Origin: Trichoplax sp. H2
Taxonomy: Eukaryota > Placozoa > Uniplacotomia > Trichoplacea
NCBI GenBank assembly: GCA_003344405.1
Contig: NOWV01000279.1
Span: 1-64,000, forward strand
Length of the DNA stretch: 64,000 nt
Direction of reading: 5' to 3'
A program made the position numbers and the translations under genes. The notes under the pieces were generated by a model. That model was not told the origin of the DNA and ran no database searches. It saw only the letters and a list, made by a program, of their open reading frames with translations. Below, one piece after another: positions 1 through 15,002 of this stretch (the stretch's first letter is position 1; each line of letters opens with the position of its first letter).

Positions 1-950
1 AGGCTTGTTCATTCTTTTTCCAGTCATTCGACCATTATTGCAATATTATCATTGATTTGGAATATTGGTATTCTATATGTACTATAGATATTATATAGAG
101 AATATATATATATATTATGTTTATATATAATTATGTATATAATACATAATATTGTTATACATTATATTATATTAGTATATAATATATATATATTCTCTCT
201 CTATATAATTATATATTATATTGTATTATATTAGTACATTATATAGTATATAGTGAAAGTTGATTGAGTAGGCTATAACTTGATTCAGTTGGGCCAAGAA
301 TGTGCAGACTAGTTCATTCTCTTTCTAGTCTTTCGACCACCATTGCAATATTATCATTGATTTGGTATATTGGTATTCTATACGTACTATACATATATAA
401 TTATATGTTATATTAGTATATTATGTTAGTATATTATGTAGTTTATAGTGAATGTTGATTGAGTAGGCTATAACTTGATTCAGTTGGGCCAAGAATGTGC
501 AGGCTTATTCATTCTTTTTACGATCATTGGACCACCATTGCAATATTATCATTGATTTGGTATATTGGTATTCTATACGTACTATATATATATAATTATA
601 TATTATATTATATCAGTATATCATGTTAGTATATTATATAGTTTTAAGTGAATGTTGATTAAGTAGACTATAACTTGATTCAGTTGGGCCAAGAATGTGC
701 AGGCCTGTTCATTCTTTTTCCGATCATTGGACCACCATTGCAATATTATCATTGATTTGGTATATTGGTATTCTATACGTACTATACATATATAATTATA
801 TGTTATATTAGTATATTATGTTAGTATATTATGTAGTTTATAGTGAATGTTGATTGAGTAGGCTATAACTTGATTCAGTTGGGCCAAGAATGTGCAGGCT
901 TATCCATTCTTTTTCCAATCATTCGACCACCATTGCAATGTTATCATTAA
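1..950. repeat. Tandem repeat array, unit about 195-200 bp
   Basis: The phrase GGGCCAAGAATGTGCAG recurs at 291, 486, 686 and 881, giving spacings of 195, 200 and 195 bp. Each unit continues with a conserved GTTCATTCTTTTT...CACCATTGCAATATTATCATTGATTTGG block and a variable TA-rich segment. The first unit is longer because its TA tract is expanded (about 60-240). The array is cut by the window start and ends near 950. No coding potential is visible. Confidence 0.9.
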
Positions 951-1630
951 TTTGCAAGTGCGAACAGAGTGGTGATGTCGTGTTGTAGCATGGACTACTC
1001 AATCAATCCAGGGATAGATTGAATAAGTAATAGTCCTTGCGATTGATGCAGTACATTAGCCCATGACTTTACTTAGTAGCCAACTAGCATGGACTACCAG
1101 GAGAAGTGCTAACGGACTTGGAAGACTGCTGTTATCCACTTTACTGTAAGCTATCTGCGTCAGATTTGGATAGTCCAAGGTAGAAGAGAAGACTTCGTAT
1201 CGTCAAGCCAGATATAAAAATCACCTTCACGATCGGACAGACAGACCATCGACACACTTGCCGGGTGCACGCACGCTCCAAACAACAGCTAAATTAAATC
1301 TCATCAAGTCTCCGTCGCCATTTGCATCCGAGCATTCTATCTCAGGCTATTAATGGCAATTTGACTGATTTTAAATGAGAATATTGATGAACAATTGCAG
1401 CTTGTATTGGCAAGTTTAATGGAATAAACTAATAGTGGATTGGATAGCCACATTTTCAATCACCATTTGCCCACAACAACCTATTGTCATCCATTGCAGT
1501 TGCCCCCTCCTGTTGCCTTTCCATGCCTTTTTTAAAATTTGCCGGGCTTTTTTACTGCAGCTAGAGATATTTCAATTTGTCCATTTTACAACTGCAATTT
1601 TACCTAGTAAGTTGATCACAGACACCATCC
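951..1630. other. Non-coding stretch upstream of USP37
   Basis: This stretch lies between the tandem array and the first USP37 exon. I see no homologous coding sequence in it. It is less AT-rich than the array and probably holds the USP37 promoter and 5' UTR, but no TATA box or clear initiator can be assigned. Confidence 0.4.
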
Positions 1631-4600
1631 ATGAACAACGTCATCGTTGAAGCCAACGTGAACGCTAAATGGAGTGGCTTTAAAGAACTAGGATCGGCGT
1701 GGAAGAATTATCATTTACAAATTATCAAATTAGCGGGAAAATTATGTTGTCAATTGAAAGCCATCCATGACGTGGAAAAAAAATTTGTGGTAACTACATC
1801 AATAAGAATGATCATAAAATTGTTCCCTTGTAGTCCATGTAGAATGTTAGTAGGAATAAACCGTCTTAGTCTATGAAGAAAGTCATTATCGATTGATCTA
1901 TCTCTATCCATACTCACAGTCTGTAGACATTGCTGACATTCAAGGGATTGATTGCTATAATATCCATTGAATTTTCAACGCGGCGTTGTCAATAATAACA
2001 TGATGTTGCTGACGAAAAATATCTCCTTTTTTGCTTGTTGTTTCGCTAAAGTAATATCATATAGTGCATTCTATACTTGTACCATGTTAGTGTTGCCCAT
2101 AGCGAATCTCATCCATGACGATGGCATCGACTATGGCTTGTTCGTACAGACCTGTGCATGTTTCGAAGCAAAGAGTAGTACGAGAGTGAAGACAGAGAGT
2201 AAACATCCACTATTAGCATACAGTAGACTGCCTACTAAGCGCTGCCTAAGATTAGCAAGGTGCAAGTTTCTTTCTAGTAATCTAGGCTGGATTGTTACCC
2301 TCGGATAGTGTGCTAGAACATTTACACCATGACCATGCTCTCGACTAGGCTTCATCAAGAAGAACGGTAGCATAGATTAACACCTTCACCACTACGTCTT
2401 CCTGACATTGGGATACCTTGAATACGATCGCAATGGATCATGACAAGGACGCTTTTTCTAGTAAACCCTTGCTCAATTCCACTCGTATTCACACAATTTG
2501 ACCTAATAAACTGATTAGATGAACCAATTTGCTGGCATGATATTATTTCAATCACCTTTCTGCAGTAAACGCAGACAGCAGTGGACGAACACATTCCTCG
2601 AAAATATTAGCAACTTAATACATAGCCATGAGTCAATAATAACACTGTATAAAACATAAAATGAACGCAATCGCTCGACTACATTCTACTTGAAGGGTTG
2701 CTTAAAGATTTCAAACATCAAAACTATTACGCAGTCTTGAAATTCTCAACCACATGCTTAATTCATGCCTAGAATACATCAGTGAATCGACATGTGTTGC
2801 ATTTCTGTCCTATATTGCCCAATTCAATTTGCTTGTACCGGTTACATTGAAAATATCATTTCTACTACAATCTAGTTGTCAGGCAACATCAAATCGGTGA
2901 CCCACTCGGCATCTGGTTGTATTATTTCTTTACAAGATCAAAATCAAATTGTCTTACGATGCCATTCCAAAAGTGGTCATAATGAGTTGGATAAGATTGT
3001 ACACACATTACGAGATATACAAGAAGGGAAATTAAAAGGTAGGTGCCACTGTATTGATCTTCAATATGCAACAAGAGTTGAAGTAATTTACTAATGCCAT
3101 ACGTGTTATTGAATCCTATCCGTAATGTAGCATGTGGCCTAATGTCCGCTCGTGAAAGGTCAAATTGTTCAGATCTTATGAATGTTGCCAATTCGCCCAA
3201 GATGCACAACAAAGTACGTTCAACATAGACTTAGCAATTCTATCTTGGATATTCTTCTTATTGCAATCTGGTAAAAATTCTAATTCAAACAACGCATATT
3301 GATAGGCTTTAGAGTCATTCAATGATCAGTCTTTAATAACTACTACTGTATCTAAACGCAACTGGGATCGTTCAGACAGCAGCAAGATCAATCATGCTCG
3401 TCATTATTTGGTATCGTCTGCAGCGGCTAGGTAAAATGAGGCAATCATTTGTTACACTATCTTCGTATCCTGACAGTGATGCCAACTTTAAATTCTTAAT
3501 TGCATTCTAATTTTGGAAAGCATTTGAAAGATCGTTAAATGTAGACTTGTTTACGGCTAAGCATGAGCGATTGGCGTTTATGTAGATCCTCACTACTTAA
3601 CGTTTGATAAAATGAATCTCTTTATTGAATTATGGGCTCAGTGATAGGTCTTCAGTGAATGCTGTTCCTGCTCAAGAAAAAAATGGAGCTACCCCACCTT
3701 CTCTCAAATTAAAGACCAAGACGAATCGGAAAGCTTTGCACTCTATCGACCAGAATATCCGTCGTAATGTATCACCGCTGGCAAGTCAAGTTGGTTTGCG
3801 CCATAGTAATCAAGGTAGTTTAAGTACTGGTTGTCTGAATAAATTCCTAACCAGCAAAAGGAAAATATTATCAGATGCGTAAGTGATCAATAAAAATCTT
3901 AAAGAACTGCATGTCTGTACATGGCAATGCTAAGAGGCTCATACAAAATAGGAATAGTAATACTTTACTATCTTATCCTATCAACTTTTTAAGGAGAACA
4001 TTTTACTCTTGTGCTATTAATTTCCCTATTGCCAACGCAATGCTAATAACATACTAGAATTAGTAGCGACGTTCTATGGAGTCGCCTATTAATTCCAAAT
4101 TTTCATAATCTAATTTCTCCTGCGCTGCTTAGACGAAATCAGACTGAATCATCAACACCGAAAAAGTTTTGTAACTATCAAACTAGTTCGTACTCAGATT
4201 CGAAAATTGTTCGAAAGAATTTAAACATGGTCTGGGATAATTCTGATGCAGACAACAAAAAGTTAAAGGAAATAAAAGGGTTAGGCATGGATGTCATGAC
4301 ATAAGATTAACTTTAAATTAGAATGCCTAATAACGAACGGCTTATTATTTTACAAGGTTTGCGAATGTAGGGAGAACTTGCTACATGAATGCAGTATTAC
4401 AAGCTCTTCTCGCTTTACATCCGTTTTTATGTGATCTTGAGAATAAGTTCCTTCAAGATGGTGCTACTGATGACTTTGTAATTAGGTACGTTCGACCTAC
4501 AGCCATTTGCAGCGATTACTTATCAACGTCATTGCTAATTTCTTATCGAATTCGATGATACAGGATTTTAAATACCTTAGCTTCTGATAGAAAGGCATCG

Positions 4601-7592
4601 AAATATGTTGACCAATCAACAACTTTGACACAGCTGAAAGAGACCATTGGTAACTTTAATCAGTATTTAAAGGAATACGTGCAACAGGTTTGATTTGCAA
4701 TAAAAGTCCAACAATTTATTTCTAGAACACGGTGCAATCATGCCCGTAGACTTTCTGCTGTATCTTATTAAATAACTTAATCGCTATCATCCTTACGAAA
4801 TGCTCAGGATGCTCATGAATTTCTAAGCACCTGTTTGGATAAAATCAAGGAAGAAACCAAAGAAGTAGCATTGCTTAGCGTAAAAGATGATGTAAAAATT
4901 TATAGACTGCATATTACTATTGCTTAGCTAGCATGCTTATCAATTCTATTGATTGCTAATTTTTGCGTTCGACTATTGTTCATTTTTGATATCAGCAAGC
5001 GGATAACGTTTCCGAACTTTGTCCAGTTACTCTTAATTTTGAAAGTTTATTTATCCGTCAAACAACTTGCAATTTGTATGTCCTAGACTTTTCTATACTA
5101 ATGAACGTAACATGGAATAGTATAAATGTAGTAATCGTATTTGTATCATATTATTTTACTGACTAGATGTCAAGGCGGTTCTAAATATAATGAGCCACAT
5201 CTTATTATTAATCTTCAGCTACCGGTATTGGATTCGTAAGTAACATTTTAAGCTTACAGTATCGTATTGTATACAGTTACTGTAATTCATTATCATATAA
5301 ATAATATGAAAATATGATTGTTGCTATGCTTGCGTATGGGCATTTTAGGCTAACTTCAACTACTCCAAATGAAATTTCTTTACAAGATTTGGTTAAGAGC
5401 GCGTTTGAGGTATTATTTGATATCCCTTGTCCTCATTAATTTACCTACAGTACGATGTAATTTTTACTCAATATGATTAAACCACTTGAAAAGGATGAAC
5501 AAGTAAGTTGCACATGTGATTTATGTAAGCGAAATTGTACCACAAAATGGTCATACAGATGGAAGAAATTGCCAAGGTAATTTACAATCCCATCCAATGC
5601 ACATTGTGTACGTTGAAATGAATTTTTTTAAGTGATGTAATCATACGCTACAGTTGATCAAGCTTTTACAAAATAGTATTACCTGCAATTAAAACAATGT
5701 CGTTAGACTACATAGGTTGTGATATTCTTTAATTGTTTACTCGAAATCAGTATCCTCACCTACTAAGGGTGTCATTATAAATGCGCGAAAAATGGATTGT
5801 TTATGCCTACGTAGCTATTTAATATCAACTCGCGGTACAAAATAGATCAATGTAGTCATTTCGATCAGGTCATTATACCAATTTAGCAACTAGTGAGTCG
5901 CTTTCCTTTGAAACTTTGTAGATTGATGGAGACTAGTATACTCCATCTGATTAATATCATTATCACCAATGTAACTAGAGCAAACATTAATTTACAGGAT
6001 CCTAATTTTACATCTAAAAAGATATGAATACAACAAGAGTTATAGTATGTATAGGAAGAGAAACGATTCCGTTGCTATTTCTAGGTATCTTTCTGTTGGT
6101 AAGTCTAAAACAAGACATTTAATAAAATCAAATCATTGGTAGTATTTTTTTGTTAGTTTATTGCTAATTCAAGGACAAAATCTGATACTATTCAATGTTC
6201 GATATAAGATAACGAAATTTAGAAGTGATAGTATATCCTTATGTGATGTAATACTTGATACAGACGTGCACTTTTCAAGTGATCTTTATCAATTTTACAC
6301 TAACAGAACCATTTTGTGATGAAAATCCGAACATCTTTACTGTACAGAAAGCTTCTTCCGAATTGGCTGTTATGAGGTATTACGACGAGCTATCGATGCC
6401 AAACTAACTCAATACAATACAATCTGATCAATGATGATATTAAACTATGTATATTTGAATTGGTTGACATCAAGCTCTGGGTCGAATTATTGTATTTAAA
6501 CTATTGAAATATTTTAACTAGGAAGAGCATGGTTGCTATGGATAACCAGCCATCCGTTCGAAGACAACTTAATTTGGAGAACGAGTTACCTCCTGACACG
6601 TTAGTATCTTTACTTTTTGAGGATCATTGACTTCTTTAACGGTTATTGTGTGTGCACTAAATTGTAAAGTAATTTTTGTCGTTGATTACTATTATTGCTT
6701 AAGTGAACTGAGGTGAGATTAATGGAGTATTTAATGGTTTAGGGCTAATGGTAATACCAATTTGGGGCAAGATGGTAACCTTCAATCAAACGAGCATCAA
6801 GTAAATATGGTGATTTTTTTGCATTTAAAAATTTTTCATTTCTGCTGCTTCTGTGTGCCTTTATTATCACGTTTAATTTTATGATGTGGTGATGTGTGCA
6901 TATCTAATGGTCATTGTGAATATCTTTTTAAGGTGAAGAAAAATTCCGAACCAGTAAAGACAGAAAACGTTATGTCAAAGTTTAATTATAATTATCGATT
7001 CATGGGCGTTATAAGTCACAAGGGGCAATCAGTGTCTGACGGTTGGGATATAATTTTTGATTAGACGACGTATGTTCAGGGTATTCATCCATAAACTAAT
7101 AGAACGGCTACTTTGAATGATTATGGATTAGGTCACTATATTTGCGACGTCTTTGATCACTATAATTCAAAGTGGATTTCTTGCGATGACTCGATTCAGG
7201 ATGAGGTCTGTTGTTATTTTTTGATAGTGAAGTATGCCTAAATATAGAAATCTTACTTAACGTAGGAAGATGACAATATTTGGTTATATTAATAATTGAT
7301 GTATAATACTACTTTGTACGCGTAGATACAGTTCATTAATATTCCTGTACTATGTTATTGTACGCATATGGTGAGTCTACTTTTCCATTCTATTGAAATG
7401 CCAATTATTTGTTGGTAAAGTAAAATCGTAGCGCATTAGTTATTGCTTTAAACTCTCTTAAGTTAGACATAAAAATCGTTTTAATGGTTGTACATATTAA
7501 CTTTATTGCAGACTACTGAGAGTGCTGTTATCAATGAGAGGAGAAGAATAGGCTGTATCTTTTTCTATACGGCTTGGCTTGATGACTTGTAG
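1631..7592 (+). CDS. USP37: USP37-like ubiquitin carboxyl-terminal hydrolase (18 exons)
   Basis: Cysteine protease that removes ubiquitin from substrates; vertebrate USP37 acts in cell-cycle control and DNA replication. Exons: 1631-1789, 2876-3038, 3656-3878, 4133-4279, 4357-4485, 4564-4687, 4808-4891, 4996-5075, 5167-5235, 5349-5409, 5494-5576, 5998-6098, 6307-6376, 6522-6599, 6743-6800, 6933-7041, 7132-7205, 7512-7592. All phases agree and give about 630 aa. Exons 1-2 match the N-terminal PH-like domain of USP37 (LSGNIKSV aligns with human LSHNIKNV). The catalytic Cys box is GRTCYMNAVLQ (Cys239), followed by QQDAHEFL, two CxxC zinc-finger pairs, ILHLKRYEY, and the His box GHYICDVFD (His581) with Asp598/599. 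Human USP37 is about 980 aa; here the insert between the two catalytic halves is short and I see no ubiquitin-interacting motif. The exon 1 join is inferred from weaker similarity; the exon 7 end could be 4879 instead of 4891. Confidence 0.9.
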
Positions 7593-9597
7593 TCAAGTGG
7601 TTAGATGATGAATCCTGTAACTTTATGGCAGTAGTAAAGACATCTTAAATGACTAAGGAAGTCAATTCTTTGTCATTGACATTCAGTTGTTGGATCTGAC
7701 AAATATAAGCAATGTGTAAATACTGTGTCAGCGATCTAATACGCCACTACCTCATATATTAATTATCATTCGATTGGTGCTAGCTTCAATGTTACAACTA
7801 TACGACATGTCTTGTCGCTATTTCTTATTCAACCGCGACTCCATATTGACTTTAAAGTCGTCTGCTATATCAAATAGTGTATTGCTGATAAAAGCTGTTT
7901 AATACAATTTATGGATAAATTGGTGATATAAGGATGTGGAGTGCATGCCACTCGGCTACATCGTTTTTCCAAGGTAAAGCAAGTATTTTAAGATTTTGTA
8001 GTCCGTATTGGTTAATACCTCTTTACAATCAATCAAATCTACATGAAGTAATTCAGTATAAGGGAAAGATTGCCAGGATATCTTTGTATGTATGAAAGAT
8101 GAAACTGTTTTCTAATTATACGCGTATGTTGGTATGTCCTCGTCTAGAATACGATTTTTCCGAGATATTTTATGACTAGTAATTGGATTACTGGCACTTT
8201 TAATTCTCTTTATTGCCGTAGGCTCAATTGATGTGCTCCTACGATTGTATTAAAATATATTGATAGATCCAATGGGATCCAATATGATTAGGGTTAGAAA
8301 AGAATTGAAAAGACGTAATTGTTTCTTAATTTGATGTGAAATAAAAATTTAGAAATTTATCGACAGTGAATAACTTGTCTCAACTTGTTGATCGATTACT
8401 AATGGTTTACCAACCACTGGCATGACTTGTATAATAGTCAGTGCTGTGCAAGCGTTCTTATTGATACTTACTGTAGCGCATTTTAACAATTTAAATAAGC
8501 CACCTTAGCTTGTTGGCGTGATCCCCCAATTTTTCCTAGTTTCTGTTGTTGAGTGAGAAAATACGACATATATCGAAGGTGATGCATGTCTTTCAAATTT
8601 ACACGGTAAAAATACTCGCATGTCATTCTTGACTCAGTAAATTGCGTAGTCGTTTATCTTGTTATTAAAGTGCTGCATTGGTGCTGCAATTATGCCAATT
8701 GTATCCCTCTTCCATTTCACACTGTTTCATGCTTGTATACCTTTATTTTTAGGAAATAGGTTAGTACCAAGTCCTTCATAAGACGAATTAACACCGTGAG
8801 TAAGCGCACAGTGCTAGTGTGATACTAGCTACATGTATACTTTATTTACTCGTCATCGTTGGCGATCAATATTATAACATTGTATGCCTAGACTGCATGC
8901 TCAATGCACCGATGAATAATTATGATGATTGATTGACTAGAACAGTATAATATCATGTTATTCGTATTTTTAAAGTTTATACATGCTTGTACATGTTTTC
9001 ATTACGTACTCCTTGAAAAGGATTTCGTTGTACTTTATCAATCGATCGCTCTACAAATAACCTGTAACACATGCACAATCCTGTTTGGCGTTTGCAGGCA
9101 TACCGAATATAGGAAGGGCCATGCTATGGCTTTGAAAATTTCAATCACTTATTGAAGTACTGTATATCTAGTGTAAATGCAATTATGCATGCCTAGAGTG
9201 GGAACCAAAGCATGGACAGGTGTAAGTACAGCATGCATAATTTAGTCAAAAGCATCGGATAGATTGCTTGCCTGGGTTAAGGGAGAAACGTTTCTCTGTA
9301 AGCTATATCATGGACTTTTCGCACTATCTTCCAGTAGGATATTTGGAGAAGTCTATGGCCAATTGGCCATACATATTGTACTGGTAAATGTCCATTGTAC
9401 GTATATATGTTATATATGTAGAACATATGTGTCAACTGTTTACATATTGCAATGTCCGAACATCGGTAGTGGGTCATTACACTGACTATGATGGACCAAT
9501 TTCCCATGAATTGCGCTTTATTCTGCCTTACTATGTCGTAGGAAATACTTAAAATCACCTTTAATCAATGACTATTTCTTCTTTTCAAATCCTATCA
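7593..9597. other. Intergenic, no gene recognised
   Basis: AT-rich sequence between USP37 and the first repeat block. Only short open frames occur (for example 8955-9155 and 9264-9485). They lack splice partners, family similarity and plausible composition, so I regard them as chance. Confidence 0.6.
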
Positions 9598-9949
9598 TCA
9601 GCCAGTTGAATGCTGTACATTAGAGGCTTTCTGTTACAGTCAACTAGTCATCAAAACGCCAATAGCGAAGGATGGCAGTGAAAAGAGAGGAAAAGCAGGG
9701 AGACAAGGACCACTCTAGGATTTTTTCTCCCCTGACATCTCCCTTTATAAAATACTTTATTTTAGTATAGGGATCAGCCAGTTGAAAGCTGTACACTAGA
9801 GGCTTTCTGTTACCGTCAACTAGTCATCAAAACGCCAATAGCGAAGAATGGTAGTGAAAAGAGAGGAAAAGCAGGGAGACAAGGACCACTCTAGGATTTT
9901 TTCTCCCCTTACATCTCCCTCTATAAAATACTTTTATTTTAGTATAGGG
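9598..9949. repeat. Two-copy tandem duplication, 176 bp period
   Basis: The block beginning TCAGCCAGTTGAA and ending near TTTTAGTATAGGG occurs at 9598 and again at 9774. The two copies differ by only a few substitutions and small indels. Each carries a purine-rich core (GAAAAGAGAGGAAAAGCAGGGAGAC). The near identity points to a recent duplication. Confidence 0.9.
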
Positions 9950-10021
9950 AGATGACAGCGGGGGAAATTTCTTAAGCGATCCCTAGCCCCATCATCAATA
10001 TCATTAATCGCAGTAATCCCC

Positions 10022-10610
10022 CAGTGTGTTGATACAGGACATTCTAATAGTACACACTACACAGGTAGTGAGATCAACAAAAGGGAAGCCATTGGCATTT
10101 TTTTGGTTATTGTTAGTATAGGACATTTTAATTGTACACAGGTAGTGAGATAGAGAAAAGGGAAGCCATTGGCATTTTTTTGGTTATTGGTAGTACAGGT
10201 TTAGTGAGATAAATAGAAAGGGAAGCCATTGGCATTTTTTGGGCTATTGGTAGTTCAGGACATTTTAATTGTACACAGGTACTGAGATAGAAAAGGGAAG
10301 CCATTGGCATTTTTTTGGGTTATTGGTAGTACAGGACATTTTAATTGTACACAGATAGTGAGATATAGAAAAGGGAAGCCATTGGCATTTTTTTGGTTAT
10401 TGGTAGTACAGGTAGTGAGATAAATAGACAGGGAAGCCATTGGCATTTTTTTTCCTTCTTGGTAGTACAGGACATTTTAATTGTACACAGGTACTGATAT
10501 AGAACAGGGAAGCCATTGGCATTTTTTGGGTTATTGGTAGTACAGGACATTTTAATAGTACACAGGTAGTGAGATATAGAAAAGGGAAGCCATTGGCATT
10601 TTGGGGGTTA
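10022..10610. repeat. Minisatellite with alternating long and short units
   Basis: The core GGGAAGCCATTGGCATTTT starts at 10083, 10160, 10220, 10295, 10373, 10431, 10507 and 10584. Spacings are 77, 60, 75, 78, 58, 76 and 77 bp. Short units lack the segment GGACATTTTAATTGTACACA that the long units carry. A degenerate partial unit precedes the array at about 10034. Minus-strand open frames full of a repeated MPMASLF-like motif are by-products of the repeat, not genes. Confidence 0.92.
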
Positions 10611-11749
10611 TTGGTCGTCCAGTCGTCCAGTCGCAAAACGTACTGTGGACTTTACACTGTACTCTTTACTTGACACTGCCCTGTACAGAGTACAATGTAC
10701 TGTATGGACACAGTATGCAAAAGGTTTCCTTTGTAATGGACTGCAGGTGTAGCTGGCGTGCAGCTTTTTGTCTCAAGTGAACGTCACTCGCAGGAGAGTC
10801 TGTCGTGGAAAACGTCACTCTCCTCGCCATCCGTCCCTGCACGTCTTTGGCCATTTTCTCCATTTTTTCATTTTCACTGGGCCAAGAAATTCATTTTGTA
10901 GGACAACAACTCCTTGTCCAAAAGCTATTTTCTTCCATTCTATATCTTGCTACCAAGTTTAATGTCTCATTCTGTTTATGAATGATAGAAAATTGGCAAG
11001 AGTAGAGAGAGAGAGAACAATTTCTTAGCGCAGGAAACAAAATTACCAATCACTCAAAGTAGTCCAATTGGTAGAAAGCGTACACTACGCCACAGGAGAA
11101 GACGACGTCCCTTTCAACACAACTGAAGAGGAAAGCATTTTCAGTGGCAAAGCACCTGGCCGTCATTAATCCATTCCTAATTTGGGGGATTTTGTCTTTG
11201 AACTCTCATCAACAGTGAACAATTTAGGATTAAAGCCATTTGAATGAGTGGTTGCAATCCTTTTCCCATTGAAAGTGTTGAATTGAGACCAATTGATTGA
11301 TTTCAAGGCAAACAAATTATTCTTTCATGCTGTTGTAGAGTGTCAAGACCAACATTAATTATTCTTTTTTCAAGCACATTTTTATTCCTTCCAATACCAA
11401 CGGCTATCAGCTTCCTTTTTCAATCAGAAGAAAGCAAAGTTGAATGAAAAAATTTTGCAACAAGACCTGGGCATTCTTGGTCAAAGAAAATTGCTACTTC
11501 ATTTCAATCGAGTACATCAATACAAGGACATTCAGGTTGGTATCGTCGTCGTCCATGAATTGGCGTCCAGTCCACGTATACAGTATACATACAGTAGAGA
11601 GAGAGAGAGACAAATCAATACCCAAAATGAATGAAAGATAAATGTCCTGTACAAAGTCAATCCTCCTCGACAAAAGTAGACAATCTTGTTAACACTAAGA
11701 TTGCCTAACCTATTCAAATTCAATTTAATCGAGACGACCAGTACATCCA
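10611..11749. other. Intergenic with TACTGTA-rich patch and GA tracts
   Basis: At 10630-10710 the sequence is rich in GTACTGT, ACACTGTAC and CTGTACAG words. Short GA microsatellites lie near 10990-11010 and 11597-11610. The small open frames here are not supported by similarity or splice context. Confidence 0.5.
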
Positions 11750-12004
11750 TTATTTTTCTGTGATAAACGCATGGATGTCAACAGGAGAAAAATACTTTAG
11801 TGTAGACAAGCGAATGCAGTCATCATCATCAGTCACGGATCGCGGTAACCATTGACTTGGGATGAAATATTCATTCCAGCCTGGATAGCCGGTCTTTCCT
11901 TCCATGTTATACAGTAGAAAGGAAAAGTAATACATTGAAAAATTCCCTCCACGCTTTTGTAATCGTAACCATAGATAGAATGAATACACACTATCATTAG
12001 TCAA
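11750..12004 (-). CDS. Possible small uncharacterised ORF (84 aa)
   Basis: A complete minus-strand frame from ATG at 12004 to a stop at 11750 encodes 84 residues. It has several Trp, Tyr and Pro residues and an acidic VTDDDDC stretch, so it looks more protein-like than the other short frames nearby. It would be divergent from UBE2E, whose start is at 12420. I recognise no domain, signal peptide or membrane segment. It may be one exon of a longer gene, or chance. Confidence 0.2.
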   Translation of the reverse strand: MTNDSVYSFYLWLRLQKRGGNFSMYYFSFLLYNMEGKTGYPGWNEYFIPSQWLPRSVTDDDDCIRLSTLKYFSPVDIHAFITEK

Positions 12005-12323
12005 TCATTGACAATACCATCAAATACCACTGTATTCCTTCTTGCTAGAACAAGAATCAATCAATCATATTTAGTATAGTTATCTCCACATCCAATGGAT
12101 TGCAACTGCACCAAATTGGAAAAAGGAGTTCAATCTCGTCTTTCTACTTGAATCCAATAGCTAGTAGCGAAATAAAATTGATCGATTAAAGCGTAACTTG
12201 TACCAGCAGGAACGCTCTTATTCACTTTCATTATTGTAATTGTACAAGCGAGAATCAAAGCCCATCCATGCATACTAATACAGTAGCTGTTCATATCTTG
12301 ATGTTACATCACTAAGCAATCAA

Positions 12324-12331
12324 TACTGTAC
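12324..12331 (+). promoter_or_regulatory. TACTGTAC word upstream of UBE2E
   Basis: TACTGTAC lies about 90 bp before the UBE2E start codon. The same core is seen upstream of most other gene starts in this window. A promoter role is only a suggestion. Confidence 0.25.
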
Positions 12332-12419
12332 TAAGATACATCACCTTGACTTTAACTTTTTCTTTTCCCCACACTCAATCAACATAGAGCAAAACGAACT
12401 TGTGCTATCAGAAACGCTC

Positions 12420-15002
<2,583 letters not shown>

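Noticed and set aside
6250-6306. Extra USP37 exon starting after GATACAG
   Set aside because: It runs into a stop or needs a 28-bp intron; the exon starting at 6307 joins directly in phase.
10128-10636. Four overlapping minus-strand frames with repeated MPMASLF/NANGFPF-like peptides
   Set aside because: They are translations of the minisatellite in several frames; the peptide repeats follow the DNA unit and no start, splice or family evidence supports them.
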